Shown: positions 26,240 to 35,669, numbered from the stretch's first letter. The stretch is 64,000 bases of DNA from Haladaptatus litoreus (GCF_900156425.1 NZ_FTNO01000002.1:478125-542124), one strand, 5' to 3'. The notes: generated by a model from the sequence alone, not told the origin. Numbers and translations are program-made.

Positions 26240-26620
26240 TTACTGCCAGTTCGTGTTCGACTCGTCGTCCGATTCCGCATCGTCAATCTCGCCTAACGCC
26301 CGTTCGTCGTTGTATTCGGCCATTCCGCCAGCCTCGCCGGTAACTTCGTTGTACACTGCTTCCCGCGCTTCCTCCGCGGATTCGAACCGTTCGTCCACGA
26401 GTCGGTCGAAGACGCTCCCCAGCGTTTCCGTTTCGTTCGGCAAATCGAGTTGCTGGTCGCCGTACTCCGCCGCCAACTCTTCGCTCGTCGTCGGATATTT
26501 GTGCTCGCCGAGCATCCGGCCCGCTTCACCGAGCATATTTTCGACGGTTTCGGCACGTTCGTGCTGACGCTCGCGCGCGCTGTCCTGCACATCTCCCGGG
26601 TCGTGGTCGTCTTCTGGCAT
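26240..26620 (-). CDS. DUF5789-like haloarchaeal protein
   Basis: 126-residue very acidic soluble protein. The core HKYPTTSEELAAEYGDQQLDLPNETETLGSVFDRL, with a following segment on residues 85-110, matches haloarchaeal proteins annotated DUF5789. No function known. ATG at 26620 (MPEDDHDPGD) is chosen over the upstream ATG at 26752, which would overlap cgi121 in a different frame. It follows cgi121 on the same strand after 64 nt. Confidence 0.75.
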   Translation of the reverse strand: MPEDDHDPGDVQDSARERQHERAETVENMLGEAGRMLGEHKYPTTSEELAAEYGDQQLDLPNETETLGSVFDRLVDERFESAEEAREAVYNEVTGEAGGMAEYNDERALGEIDDAESDDESNTNWQ

Positions 26621-26684
26621 GGTATCGGGCGTACACCGGGATGGATAAAATTCGTACTGGCCACCAGCAATCGGGATTTCGACG

Positions 26685-27182
26685 CTACTTCTCGACTTCC
26701 AACAGGGCAACTCGCTCGCAGACGAGGTCTGAGAGGGTTGTACTAGTGGCATTTAGTTCTCGGTCAGAAACGTCGAAGAAGTCAAAAATCATCTCTCGGT
26801 CTGGATTTCCAAGTGTGTCGGCAGGTTTCAGTAAGTCGGAGATAGCCGCTACACCTTTGTTTTCGTCGGCTTCCTGCTTTCCATCGACCACGACGATTAC
26901 CTGCTGTTTTCCCTCCGAGACACCCATTTCGAGCGCCTGATTGATTTGGCGGCGGCCAGCGGCATACAGCAAAATCTCGACTGCTCGATCGCGGGCGACG
27001 TTTTCACCGCGGTCGAACGCGCGATTCGCGTGTTCGACCGCCGATTTGAGATGGTCACGTCCGGCGATGTAGCGCGCGTCGAACGCCTGTATCGCGCAGT
27101 TGTATTCGTCGGCGATGTCTCCGATTTGGCCCAGAAACGTATCGAGGTCGTCGATGTTCGCCACACCTTCGACCAGTTTCAT
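26685..27182 (-). CDS. cgi121: KEOPS complex subunit Cgi121
   Basis: 165-residue subunit of KEOPS, the complex that installs t6A at position 37 of ANN-decoding tRNAs; Cgi121 helps hold the 3' CCA end of the tRNA. The segments [27 protein letters not shown] and [18 protein letters not shown] are the conserved family core. The start overlaps the end of hel308 by 4 nt, an arrangement I recall as common in haloarchaea. Confidence 0.92.
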   Translation of the reverse strand: MKLVEGVANIDDLDTFLGQIGDIADEYNCAIQAFDARYIAGRDHLKSAVEHANRAFDRGENVARDRAVEILLYAAGRRQINQALEMGVSEGKQQVIVVVDGKQEADENKGVAAISDLLKPADTLGNPDREMIFDFFDVSDRELNATSTTLSDLVCERVALLEVEK

Positions 27183-29449
27183 TCGAAATCACCGAGGCTC
27201 TGCTGGCCGCCATTCCCGGCCGCTTCGTTCGCGGTTTTCGTTGCAGTTGCTTTCGCCTCCGCGTCGGCTTCGACATCATCTAGCGATGGGTCCTTTCGCC
27301 CCACGTTTTCGAGGATGGTTTCGGTCGTTTTTCGTCTCCCACGGAGCGCGCCCAAAACGACTGATTTGTCCGCCTCGCGGAGGTCTGCTCGAGATTCGAT
27401 TCCGGCAGCGTACAGTCGGCGGGCGCGTTTTCGACCGACATTCCTCACACCTGCAAGGTCGAGCAGTTCCTCCTCGACACCGTATTGGACTCGTTTTCGT
27501 GCTTCGCGGACTGCGGTTGTAGTGGCAGACGGGAGACTTTCCTCGTCGCTTCGCTGGAGTTCGCTGGCGAGTCGTTCCGCCGCGTTCAGCAGCCACTCCG
27601 CCGTATCGACTTTGCCGCGAATGTCGCCGGGGCCGATTGCGTAGCGTTCAGTAATCCGGTCTTCGTCCAGTTCGCTGGCCCAATCTTCGAGAAGTCGGGC
27701 CGTTTTCAGCGCCGAAAGCCAGTCCTCGAAAGCGTGGTCTTCGAACTCCGAGGGCATGTGGCCGAGGAACTCCGGTTCCCGCTCGTAGGCGATTTCGGTG
27801 TAGCGTTCGCGGTCGCCCGACCGAAGATAGAGTTGATACATGTCCGGCGTGCGCGAAACGAGGTGGTACAGTCCAAGTGCGGTTGGGTCGTCCTCCGCGG
27901 CGCGCAAGCCGTCGATGATTTCGGCGGCACTCATCGGGTCGAGATACAATTGTGAGACGCGGTGGCCCAGGCCAGTTGCTCGCAGACGGTCGTCGCGTTC
28001 GAGGAACCCATTTCGTTCGAGATAGTCGAGGACTCGCTGGGTGACGGTTTCGAGACGGCCCGTTTCGTCGGTCTGGGTCGCGTACAGCGTCCGTTCGAGG
28101 AAATCGAGGAGTTCGTCTTCGGTTCCCGCGAATCCGGACGCTACGGTGGCGAGGATGTGAGTTCGCAGTGCGGGTTCCGCCGCGAGTTTCGAATGCACTG
28201 CTTCCGGGTCGGCCCAGACGTACTGGTCGAACAGTTCTTGGAGTTCCTCGTGACTTTTGGCGATGAGTACCGCTTCGCCGTATGGGTCGAGTCCCGGTCT
28301 TCCTGCCCGGCCGAACATCTGGTGAATCTCCAGCACGTCGAGAGGTTGCATCCCACCGACGTCGCCGTCGTACCGCCGCCAGTCGCGGACGATGACGCGC
28401 CGACTTGGGGTGTTCACCCCCGCTGCGAGCGTCGGGGTCGCGCTGATGACTTTCACGAGTCTGTCGCGGAACACGTCTTCCACGATTGAGCGGTGTTCGC
28501 TGGCGAGTCCCGCGTGATGAAACGCGGAGCCTTTCTCCACCGCGTTTGCGAGGTCGTCGCTCGTTTCCGTATCGCTCACGTCCCGAATTTCGTCGGCGAC
28601 TTCGCGGAGTTTGCTTCGTTCCTCGTCCGTGAGATGGTTTTTCGTCACGTCCGCGAGTCGTTTCGCGGCGGCCTCCGCATTCCGGCGCGAGTTGACGAAC
28701 ACGAGCGACGAACCCTCGTCGCCCAGCGTGTCCTCAACCAGTGCGGCGGTTTCTTTCTGCTTTCCGCGCGCGAGTTCCTGTTGCGTGCCGTCATCGAAAT
28801 GGAGGGCTTGGCCGTAGAGAACGCCCTTTCGGAGGTCGATTGGCCGCCACGACGAATCGACCAAGGTCGCATCGAGCCAGTCCGCCATCTCGTCGGCGTT
28901 GCCGACCGTTGCCGACAGGGCGACGGTCTGGAGGTTCGGATTCACACGCCGGAGTTTTGCGAGGGTGACTTCGAGTGTCGGGCCACGATGGGCGTCGTTG
29001 ACGAGGTGGACTTCGTCTGCGACGACGCATGAGAGGTCATCAACCCACTTCGCGCCGTTTCGGACTAGCGAGTCCACCTTTTCGCTCGTGGCGACGATGA
29101 TGTCCTTCGTCGCAAGCCAATCGCCGTCGCTGTCGTAGTTTCCGGTCGAGACGCCGATGCTCACGCCGTACTGTTCGAACTCCTCGAACTCCTCCTTTTT
29201 CTCGCTGGCGAGGGCGCGAAGCGGGACGATGTAGAGGGCTTTCCCGCCGCGGGCGACGCTCGAAAGCATCGCCAACTCCGCGATAAATGTCTTTCCGCTG
29301 GCGGTCGGGATGCTGGCAACGATGCTTTCTCCGTCCGTGATGCCTGCTTCGACTGCCTCGGCCTGTGGCGGGTACAGTTCCTCGATACCCTGTGATTGAA
29401 AGTGTTCGGGGACGCCGTCGGGTAATCCCGTCAAATCGGCGACTTTCAC
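27179..29449 (-). CDS. hel308: ATP-dependent DNA helicase Hel308
   Basis: Superfamily 2 helicase (756 residues) that unwinds lagging strands at stalled forks. Motif I is IPTASGKTF (about 46-54), motif II ADEVHLV, motif III LSATVGN, and motif [14 protein letters not shown]. The C-terminus has a ratchet domain and a helix-hairpin-helix ([20 protein letters not shown]), then a PCNA-interacting-like tail QQSLGDFE at the very end. The stop overlaps the cgi121 start by 4 nt. A RecQ-like or Ski2 RNA helicase role is less likely given the HhH and PIP-like tail. Confidence 0.94.
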   Translation of the reverse strand: MKVADLTGLPDGVPEHFQSQGIEELYPPQAEAVEAGITDGESIVASIPTASGKTFIAELAMLSSVARGGKALYIVPLRALASEKKEEFEEFEQYGVSIGVSTGNYDSDGDWLATKDIIVATSEKVDSLVRNGAKWVDDLSCVVADEVHLVNDAHRGPTLEVTLAKLRRVNPNLQTVALSATVGNADEMADWLDATLVDSSWRPIDLRKGVLYGQALHFDDGTQQELARGKQKETAALVEDTLGDEGSSLVFVNSRRNAEAAAKRLADVTKNHLTDEERSKLREVADEIRDVSDTETSDDLANAVEKGSAFHHAGLASEHRSIVEDVFRDRLVKVISATPTLAAGVNTPSRRVIVRDWRRYDGDVGGMQPLDVLEIHQMFGRAGRPGLDPYGEAVLIAKSHEELQELFDQYVWADPEAVHSKLAAEPALRTHILATVASGFAGTEDELLDFLERTLYATQTDETGRLETVTQRVLDYLERNGFLERDDRLRATGLGHRVSQLYLDPMSAAEIIDGLRAAEDDPTALGLYHLVSRTPDMYQLYLRSGDRERYTEIAYEREPEFLGHMPSEFEDHAFEDWLSALKTARLLEDWASELDEDRITERYAIGPGDIRGKVDTAEWLLNAAERLASELQRSDEESLPSATTTAVREARKRVQYGVEEELLDLAGVRNVGRKRARRLYAAGIESRADLREADKSVVLGALRGRRKTTETILENVGRKDPSLDDVEADAEAKATATKTANEAAGNGGQQSLGDFE

Positions 29450-29571
29450 GCACGCTCACCCTGCGTGCGCGGTGCGAATCCGGTCATTACCACCGATTGG
29501 CGCGTCTTCCCGTTTAAACTGTCGGGTGAGCGCGGGAGAAGATTCTTTTCGTCGTGCCGATAGGTACGGAT

Positions 29572-30324
29572 ATGCCGATTCCGAAATTTGGGGACAAATA
29601 CGATGCACCCGCGCTCTTTTCGCCCGAGGATGCGGTGGAGGCTCACAGCGGGAAGTTACCCGAAATGCCGCCAGCAGTCATCCTCGGTTTCGAGGACGAA
29701 CTGTTCGAGGCGGTGGACGAGCGCGCGACGGACGCAGTGAACTACGTTCGAAATCAGGAGTTGCAATTGCTGGACGAGAACGTGGGATTCGTCGGCGATT
29801 TCGGCATCGGGCCGACAGTCACAGCAATAATTGCAGAAAACGTCATCGCGGCGGGTGCGGAAGTCGTCTGTCTCCTGTGTGGCTGTGCCAGTTTGCAGAA
29901 AGACATCGGGTTGGACGAAGCTATTCTTCCGACTCGCGCCATCCGCGACGAAGGGGTTTCGCATCATTACCTTCCGGCGGACGAGCACGTCGAACCAACT
30001 CCAGAACTGGTAGATTGTCTCGATTCCAGCCTTGTTGAGGCTGGAATCGAGACGCATCGCGGGCCGACGTGGTCGATGGGCGCGATGTACCGTGAGACGA
30101 TTCCCGAAATAGAACATTACGCGAACGAAGGTGTTCTCTCGCTCGGCATGGCCGAATCGGCCATGCTCGCGGTTGCGGCCTACCGTGGCGTCGATTCCGC
30201 GGTCGTTCACGAGGTTGGGGACTATCTCACGACGGACGAATGGGAGCCAAACGCGGACGAATCGTGTTCGCTTCCGGCGATGCTCGACCCAACTATCGAG
30301 GCGCTTCGAACCTACGTTTCATAG
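29572..30324 (+). CDS. Nucleoside phosphorylase (uridine phosphorylase-like, PNP/UDP family)
   Basis: 250-residue member of the COG2820 group, which splits nucleosides with phosphate to base plus ribose-1-phosphate. Visible are the phosphate/ribose region GDFGIGPTVTAIIAENVIAAGA, the acidic purine/pyrimidine pocket segment GVLSLGMAESAMLAVAAYRG, and HRGPTWSMGAMYRE. ATG at 29572 (MPIPKFGDKY) is chosen over the GTG at 29554. Two perfect palindromes lie in the coding sequence (30017-30053 and 30146-30166). Confidence 0.85.
   Translation: MPIPKFGDKYDAPALFSPEDAVEAHSGKLPEMPPAVILGFEDELFEAVDERATDAVNYVRNQELQLLDENVGFVGDFGIGPTVTAIIAENVIAAGAEVVCLLCGCASLQKDIGLDEAILPTRAIRDEGVSHHYLPADEHVEPTPELVDCLDSSLVEAGIETHRGPTWSMGAMYRETIPEIEHYANEGVLSLGMAESAMLAVAAYRGVDSAVVHEVGDYLTTDEWEPNADESCSLPAMLDPTIEALRTYVS
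30017..30053. repeat. Perfect palindrome inside a coding sequence (15-bp arms, 7-nt loop)
   Basis: GTCTCGATTCCAGCC, then TTGTTGA, then GGCTGGAATCGAGAC. It falls in the nucleoside phosphorylase gene, in the frame encoding CLDSSLVEAGIE. Confidence 0.9.
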
Positions 30325-30403
30325 ACTTCATCGTAGTTCGATTTCGGTTACCAACTGCATCATCTCCGCCACTGATTTGAAGACACATATCGGAGTGGTA
30401 GAT

Positions 30404-30646
30404 ATGAAAATCGAATACGACCGAAACACCTGTACGGGAATGTACCAGTGCACCGCCGAGTGGGACGAGTTCGTGGAAAATCGCCAAGAAGGTAAGGCCG
30501 ACTTACTGGAGAGCGAGGAAGCCGAAGAGGGAATCTTCGTGCGCGAAGTGCCAGAAGGCGAGGAGTTCGACGCCGAGATGGCGGCCCGTGTCTGCCCTGT
30601 TGACGCCATCAAGGTGTACGACGACGATGGCGAACAAATCGTCTGA
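30404..30646 (+). CDS. Small ferredoxin, probably single [3Fe-4S] or [4Fe-4S] cluster
   Basis: 80 residues. The cluster-binding pattern is CTGMYQC at residues 10-16 and RVCPVDAI near the C-terminus (Cys 64). Only three Cys ligands are present, a C-x5-C...CP arrangement that normally means a [3Fe-4S] cluster. The insert between them is acidic. The ATG at 30404 follows the nucleoside phosphorylase stop by 79 nt. The electron partner is unknown. Confidence 0.85.
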   Translation: MKIEYDRNTCTGMYQCTAEWDEFVENRQEGKADLLESEEAEEGIFVREVPEGEEFDAEMAARVCPVDAIKVYDDDGEQIV

Positions 30647-30854
30647 ATAATTTCTTCTCCACGGTTTGGAAACGGGTTTGACCGACTCGAATAGGGTAGT
30701 TTCGATTGGGCTGGAAAGGGTACCGTTTCGACTGTGTTCGAAGGGGCATGATTTCGAGTGGAAAACGCCGGAGTGAACCGCGATGGGTCGAAAAACCGAT
30801 TGCCAAATGCTAGGGTTCAGTATCGACCGGAAGCGACGAAGTGAGCGAAAGGAT

Positions 30855-32348
30855 TTAGCTGTCGAACCGCGCCTGTTGCATGAACGGCTGGATGTCGTCG
30901 ATGTCGCTCAGTCGTGAATCCGACTGGAGAACCGCCTCAGTTTCGTCAATCGGGACCGAAATACTGATTTCTTTCGTGCGCCCGTAGCGCCCTTTCGAGA
31001 CGACGACGGCGTTGACGATGCCGAGCATGTCGAGTTCGCTGATGAGGTCGGTGACACGGCGTTGCGTGAGGATGTCGGCGTCGATTTCTTCACAGAGGTG
31101 TTTGTAGACGTTGTACACCTCGCCCGTATTGATATTGTGGACGCCGTTCTTTTCGAGCGAGATGGTCGAAAAGAGGACGAGTTTCGACTGTGTCGGAAGG
31201 GTTCTGACGACCTCCACAACGCGGTCGAGTTCGATTTTGTCCTGCGCCTTGCGGACGTGGCCTTCCTCCACGCGCTCTTTCTGGTCGCGCTCTGCGAGTT
31301 CGCCCGCGGTTCGAAGCAAATCGAGTGCGCGGCGCGCGTCACCGTGTTCCTGCGCGGCGAATGCGGCACAGAGCGGAATCACGTCGTCCGAGAGGGCGTC
31401 GGCTTTGAACGCCACGTCTGCTCGGTGCTGAAGGATGTCTCGAAGTTGGTTCGCGTCGTATGGCGGGAAAACGATTTCTTCCTCGCCGAGACTGGATTTG
31501 ACGCGGGGGTCGAGGAAGTCTGTGAACTTCAGGTCGTTGCTGATACCCATGATGGACACCCGCGAGTTTTCGAGTTCGGAGTTCATTCGCGAGAGGTTGT
31601 AGAGTGTGTCGTCACCGGACTTTTCAACCAGTTTGTCGATTTCGTCCAGCATGATGACGACGACCCGTTCTTGATAATCGACAGCCTCGAAAAAGGTGTT
31701 GTACACGCGGTCGGTCGGCCACCCGGTCATCGGGACGGCCTCCATTTCGTCTGCGTCGGCTTCGAGTTCGGAGATGCGGTCTTCGATTGCGTTGAGTGAA
31801 GAAAATTCCGTGTTTTCGAGTTGGTCGGATTCGGCGGCGACGCCGTCGCGAATATCTTGGAGTTCGGAGATTCGTTCTCCTATCTCGATTTGGTTGTTTT
31901 CGATGAACTTGTTGGCGAGTTGTGCGAGCACGCGATACTGTGTGTCGGTCACTTCGCAGTTGATGTACTCGACCTCGCAGGGAACTTCGTATTTCAGCGA
32001 TGTGCGTTCGAGTTCTTGACTGACGAATTTCGCGCTCGCAGTTTTTCCGGTTCCCGTCTTTCCATAAATGAGGATATTCGACGGTGTCTCGCCCCGGAGT
32101 GCGGCGACGAGGATAGTCGCCATCCGGTTGATTTGCTCTTTTCTGTGCGGGAGTTCGTGCGGCGTGTACGAGGGTCGAAGAACTTCTTTGTTCTCGAAAA
32201 TCGGTTCGCCACTAAGCAGGTCGTCGAACAGTCCTTGGTTACCTTCGGCTGTGTCGTCCAGCACGACCTCGTCCAAATCGACGCCCTCGAAGCCACGACT
32301 CCCGTGGCCGGTTCGTTCGTCCGATGGGTTGGTATTCTCGTCTGACAT
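30855..32348 (-). CDS. orc1: Orc1/Cdc6-family replication initiator
   Basis: AAA+ initiator (497 residues) that binds origin recognition boxes and loads MCM. Walker A YGKTGTGKTAS is at residues 95-105, Walker B VVIMLDEIDKLV at about 225, sensor 1 SIMGISNDLKF, and the C-terminal part (LVLFSTISLEKNGVHNINTGEVYNVYK, LISELDMLGIV) is the winged-helix DNA-binding domain. It faces away from a gene-free region with ORB boxes and an AT-only tract. One ORB lies only 15 nt upstream of its start, suggesting autoregulation. This context fits the conserved oriC1-linked haloarchaeal Orc1. Confidence 0.96.
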   Translation of the reverse strand: MSDENTNPSDERTGHGSRGFEGVDLDEVVLDDTAEGNQGLFDDLLSGEPIFENKEVLRPSYTPHELPHRKEQINRMATILVAALRGETPSNILIYGKTGTGKTASAKFVSQELERTSLKYEVPCEVEYINCEVTDTQYRVLAQLANKFIENNQIEIGERISELQDIRDGVAAESDQLENTEFSSLNAIEDRISELEADADEMEAVPMTGWPTDRVYNTFFEAVDYQERVVVIMLDEIDKLVEKSGDDTLYNLSRMNSELENSRVSIMGISNDLKFTDFLDPRVKSSLGEEEIVFPPYDANQLRDILQHRADVAFKADALSDDVIPLCAAFAAQEHGDARRALDLLRTAGELAERDQKERVEEGHVRKAQDKIELDRVVEVVRTLPTQSKLVLFSTISLEKNGVHNINTGEVYNVYKHLCEEIDADILTQRRVTDLISELDMLGIVNAVVVSKGRYGRTKEISISVPIDETEAVLQSDSRLSDIDDIQPFMQQARFDS

Positions 32349-32362
32349 GCGTCGGCTACAGA

Positions 32363-32382
32363 CCCCTTCGTTTCCACTGGAA
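32363..32382 (-). promoter_or_regulatory. Origin recognition box 1
   Basis: CCCCTTCGTTTCCACTGGAA, reverse of TTCCAGTGGAAACGAAGGGG, an essentially perfect archaeal ORB. It lies 15 nt upstream of the orc1 start codon and so probably also controls orc1. Confidence 0.85.
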
Positions 32383-32627
32383 TTGTCGCGCTGCGTGGAG
32401 AGAGACGGGAAGAAACCGGGAATAACACCCGGATTCGTTTCCCACAGAAACGACAGCGCGTCCAGTTGATGCAGATGAACAAGAGGTACAGCACAGTATT
32501 AAAATCTTTCTTATTGGTGGCATGACGGGTGAAATACGGGTTTTTCGGCGGTATTCGTCGGAGACAGCATCGTTTCAAGTCGAGTTCGAACACGACTCGA
32601 AAACAGACTACTGCCGAACATCGTGTC

Positions 32628-32679
32628 AAAAATTATTTTATGATTATTAATTAAAATATATAATTAATATTATCTTTAT
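32628..32679. other. AT-only tract, probable duplex unwinding element
   Basis: About 52 bp with almost no G or C in a genome of roughly 58% GC, lying between ORB boxes 1 and 2. This is the expected site of initial melting. Confidence 0.75.
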
Positions 32680-32817
32680 CGACTACTTCGGTATTTGCCG
32701 GTCGTTTTAGTTCACAGCATCAGTCCACCGAACCGTCCCGCAACAATCGGTTCACAGTCCGTACATTTCGGGTGGAGTTGAGGCAACGACGATTTCGAGA
32801 CGCGCCCGTTTGTGAAA

Positions 32818-32837
32818 CCCCCTCATTTCGAGTGGAA
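32818..32837 (-). promoter_or_regulatory. Origin recognition box 2
   Basis: CCCCCTCATTTCGAGTGGAA, same orientation as box 1, on the right side of the AT tract. Confidence 0.75.
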
Positions 32838-32969
32838 CACGAAACTGCACTGAGAAAAATTGGCGTGTCTGAGAGAAAACTGACGTGAGACAGAGTAACA
32901 GAGACTTGCCCGTAAGGTTGCGGAAAATCGTCCATGACATGTGGTATCGATAGACGTTGGTGCCCCCCA

Positions 32970-32989
32970 CCCCTTTGTTTCGGGTGGAA
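32970..32989 (-). promoter_or_regulatory. Origin recognition box 3
   Basis: CCCCTTTGTTTCGGGTGGAA, preceded by a second run of six C. It forms an inverted pair with box 4, G-runs outward. Confidence 0.8.
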
Positions 32990-33150
32990 CGCGAGAAAGG
33001 GAGGGAGGGGGTATCGGCGGTATCTAAAACACGAACCTTTATTACAACACAATTGAAACAGTATCCGCAAACTAGAGTAATCTGTTTTCTAGAAGCGGTT
33101 GTTGTCTGTAAGTTATCGGTCACCGACACCCCCACCCCATCTTTTCGCGG

Positions 33151-33170
33151 TTCCACCTGAAACAAAGGGG
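33151..33170 (+). promoter_or_regulatory. Origin recognition box 4
   Basis: TTCCACCTGAAACAAAGGGG followed by TGGGGGTGGG. It is the only box inside the origin in this orientation and is the inverted partner of box 3. Confidence 0.8.
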
Positions 33171-33359
33171 TGGGGGTGGGAACCGTCCTATGGTACGTGT
33201 TCTCTAACAGCGACCGACACCGGAGGTCCGCTTCTTCCGTGCCCTCATCTTCCGTGCCCTCTCTTCAGTTCTCCTCTCGTCTCCGGCCTTCGACTCCCAC
33301 TTCCGACTCTCTCCTTGTACTTCTCTACTCGACTTACGTCCACCCTGAACTTGCGCCAA

Positions 33360-33379
33360 CCCCTCTATTTCGAGTGGAA
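33360..33379 (-). promoter_or_regulatory. Origin recognition box 5
   Basis: CCCCTCTATTTCGAGTGGAA, orientation as boxes 1 to 3, about 400 nt before oapA. Confidence 0.75.
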
Positions 33380-33779
33380 CGTTCACATGCTGTTTTGAGA
33401 AACGGTACTTCGAGTTTATGAAGACTACTTCACACGGTTCTCCACCGATTTACAGAAACCATTTCATGCCTTTCCTTTCGTCATTTCGTGTCTTCCGCTT
33501 CGTCGTCTCTCACTTTTCATTTCTCTCTTCCTCTATTGCAAACAACTGCCCCTCTTCTGCAAGCAAGTCGATGATTTGTGTCAACAGTTGTCTGACGTAG
33601 GTTTAAGTGAGTGGCGTAAAGTTGTACGCGCAACAGCCCCGCGTGTCCGGGTACAATCACTCGGTTGCTCACTGACGGGCAGTCACTCAACGGTGGGTAA
33701 TTGCTCGACGATGGGCAACCATTCGATAGCAGATCTGTCTAGTGAGGGTGCCGACAGCCGGGGTCTGGGAGGAAATAGG

Positions 33780-34421
33780 ATGGGATTGTTTACAGGTCTC
33801 AAGCAAAGTGTTAAAAGAGTTACAGATAAGCTCTTCACATCCGAAGAGCCGAAACGAATCGGAATCTACGGCCCGCCGAACGCTGGCAAAACGACGCTCG
33901 CCAATCGAATCGCCCGTGATTGGACTGGCGACGCCATCGGTCCCGAAAGCCACGTTCCACACGAAACACGGCGCGCACGGAGAAAAGAGAACGTCGAAAT
34001 CGAGCGAGACGGGAGAACCGTCACTATCGACATCGTGGACACGCCGGGTGTGACGACGAAAGTCGATTACGAGGAGTTTCTCGACCACGACATGGAAAAG
34101 GAAGATGCGGTTCGTCGTTCCCGCGAGGCCACCGAAGGTGTCGCGGAAGCGATGCACTGGCTTCGCGAAGACGTAGATGGCGTTATCTACGTACTCGACA
34201 GTTCGACCGACCCGTTTACGCAGGTCAACACGATGCTCATCGGCATCATCGAGAGTCAAGACCTCCCCGTCCTGATTCTTGCCAACAAAACCGACCTCGA
34301 AGATTCGAGTGTCCAGCGGATTCGAAACGCCTACCCACAGCACGAGACGATTCCGCTTTCGGCGCTCGAAGGGGAGAACATGGACGAAGTGTACACGAAA
34401 ATCGCGGAGTACTTCGGGTGA
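33780..34421 (+). CDS. oapA: Era-like GTP-binding protein, origin-associated OapA
   Basis: 213-residue small GTPase. P-loop GIYGPPNAGKTTLAN is at about residues 28-42, switch II DIVDTPGVTTK, and base specificity ILANKTDLED. No KH or membrane domain is attached. It is the first of three tightly packed genes next to oriC1, the arrangement named oap in haloarchaea. Its exact role at the origin is not settled. ATG at 33780 (MGLFTGLKQS) is chosen; the open frame upstream contains origin sequence. Confidence 0.9.
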   Translation: MGLFTGLKQSVKRVTDKLFTSEEPKRIGIYGPPNAGKTTLANRIARDWTGDAIGPESHVPHETRRARRKENVEIERDGRTVTIDIVDTPGVTTKVDYEEFLDHDMEKEDAVRRSREATEGVAEAMHWLREDVDGVIYVLDSSTDPFTQVNTMLIGIIESQDLPVLILANKTDLEDSSVQRIRNAYPQHETIPLSALEGENMDEVYTKIAEYFG

Positions 34422-34425
34422 TTCC

Positions 34426-34812
34426 ATGCCAGAAGTGAAAAAATCAGACGACGGCGTCCAAATCGACCTCATCGGTGGCGAGCGAATGGCTGGCAAGACC
34501 AGCATGGAAAAGATTCGGATGATACTGGACGGCGTCCACGATGGAAATATCGTCATCTTGGAAGAAGGGCTTTCGCCGGACGAGGAGAGCAAACTCATCG
34601 AGGTGACGATGGCCGAAATCAGTCCAGACGAATTCAGCGGCATCGAAATCGAAACCTACCCGCGCTCGAAGACCTCCGATAGTGGACTGTTGGGTCGGTT
34701 GATGGGTCGTGAGTCGGACAGTTCGAAACTCACAGTCATCGGTCCCGCAAACCAAATCGAAACGCTCCACAAGGACGAGAACCTCATCAGCGCCCTCATA
34801 TCCCGTAAATAA
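34426..34812 (+). CDS. oapB: DUF2073 protein, origin-associated OapB
   Basis: 128 residues, start 4 nt after the oapA stop. It belongs to the archaeal DUF2073 family. A P-loop-like pattern LIGGERMAGKTSMEK is near the N-terminus (G-x4-GKTS), although a classical Walker B is not obvious. The C-terminal half (KLTVIGPANQIETLHKDENL) is compact. Its constant place between an Era-like GTPase and OapC suggests a functional unit with both. The stop overlaps the oapC start by 1 nt. Confidence 0.88.
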   Translation: MPEVKKSDDGVQIDLIGGERMAGKTSMEKIRMILDGVHDGNIVILEEGLSPDEESKLIEVTMAEISPDEFSGIEIETYPRSKTSDSGLLGRLMGRESDSSKLTVIGPANQIETLHKDENLISALISRK

Positions 34813-35669
34813 TGCCGCACAAGTGTACGAACTGTGGGCGCGCATTCGCCGACGGGTCGAAGGAGATGCTTTCGGGATGTCCGGACTGCGGCGGCAATAA
34901 GTTCCAGTTCCGTCCGTCCGGGTCGTCTCCAGACGAAACAACGGCCACTGGTTCGGCGAACGCGACTGCGGAGACGAAAAACGAGGCCCCCGACGCCGCG
35001 TCGAGTTCCGGCGCGGTTGGCCGCGCCGCCTCGACCGTCCGGGGGTGGGTCGGTTCGGACGACCGCACGAAAGATACCCAAGCCGGTGGCTCGCGGGACG
35101 AACAGACGGAAGCACCTGCACGCGAACGCAAGCAACGAACGAAATCAGCGAAATCAGCAGGAAAATCGACATCAGCGGGCGGAGCAAAGCCCACAGACGA
35201 CCGGCAAAAACCAACTGGCAATCGAAATTCGACCCGCACACGAACGCCAGCAGATGAATCGCAGAGCGATTCATCTGCACCGCAAACGGCCGGAAGTGCC
35301 GGGACAACGTCTCCCGTCAAGCCAAACCCTGACGTTCCTGCCGATTCGGGTCGGGTTCAGTCGGGAGAAGACAGCGCGCAGGCAAATGCGCGCGCGGAAA
35401 TCGTCCCCGAGGACGAGCTTCCGGAAACGCCGGTTCAGGAGGGAACTGGAACCGTCGTCGAGGCACCCGACGACAACCAACCGAGCCTCAACGAACTCCG
35501 AGAGGAACTCAACAGCCAGTTCGAGAGCATCAAAGTGGTAGAACCCGGCCAGTACGAACTCAATCTGATGGAACTGTACGAACGCGACGAGTATATCATC
35601 GCCCTCAAGGAGAACGGTCGATACGTTATCCAAGTTCCTGATTCGTGGACTGGTTCCGTCGACAGCTAA
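34812..35669 (+). CDS. oapC: Zinc-ribbon protein, origin-associated OapC
   Basis: 285 residues in three parts. The N-terminal zinc ribbon uses HKCTNCGRAF and SGCPDCGGNK (residues 2-35). A long low-complexity, Ser/Thr/Pro/Asp-rich linker follows (about 36-215). The C-terminal 60-residue domain is LNELREELNSQFESIKVVEP and LMELYERDEYIIALKENGRYVIQVP. The zinc ribbon suggests nucleic acid or protein binding. ATG overlaps the oapB stop by 1 nt. A perfect palindrome (35250-35278) lies in the linker-coding part. Confidence 0.9.
   Translation: MPHKCTNCGRAFADGSKEMLSGCPDCGGNKFQFRPSGSSPDETTATGSANATAETKNEAPDAASSSGAVGRAASTVRGWVGSDDRTKDTQAGGSRDEQTEAPARERKQRTKSAKSAGKSTSAGGAKPTDDRQKPTGNRNSTRTRTPADESQSDSSAPQTAGSAGTTSPVKPNPDVPADSGRVQSGEDSAQANARAEIVPEDELPETPVQEGTGTVVEAPDDNQPSLNELREELNSQFESIKVVEPGQYELNLMELYERDEYIIALKENGRYVIQVPDSWTGSVDS
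35250..35278. repeat. Perfect palindrome inside oapC (13-bp arms, 3-nt loop)
   Basis: GCAGATGAATCGC, then AGA, then GCGATTCATCTGC, in the disordered linker region. Confidence 0.9.

Larger units (their letters stand above)
32349..33779. other. oriC1: Replication origin region (oriC1 type)
   Basis: 1.4 kb without a supported gene, between orc1 and oapA. It contains an AT-only tract (32628-32679), five ORB boxes (32363, 32818, 32970, 33151, 33360), and C/G runs next to the boxes at 32970 and 33151, which face each other across 161 bp. A haloarchaeal origin is expected to be exactly such a set of inverted ORBs with an unwinding element next to an orc1/cdc6 gene. Further degenerate half-boxes occur (for example 32764-32776). 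The part 33180-33600 is unusually rich in pyrimidine (C/T) tracts on the plus strand. Confidence 0.9.

Noticed and set aside
33099..33775. Short open frames in the origin region
   Set aside because: They run through ORB boxes and C/T-rich tracts, have no promoter-start spacing, and show no recognisable sequence.
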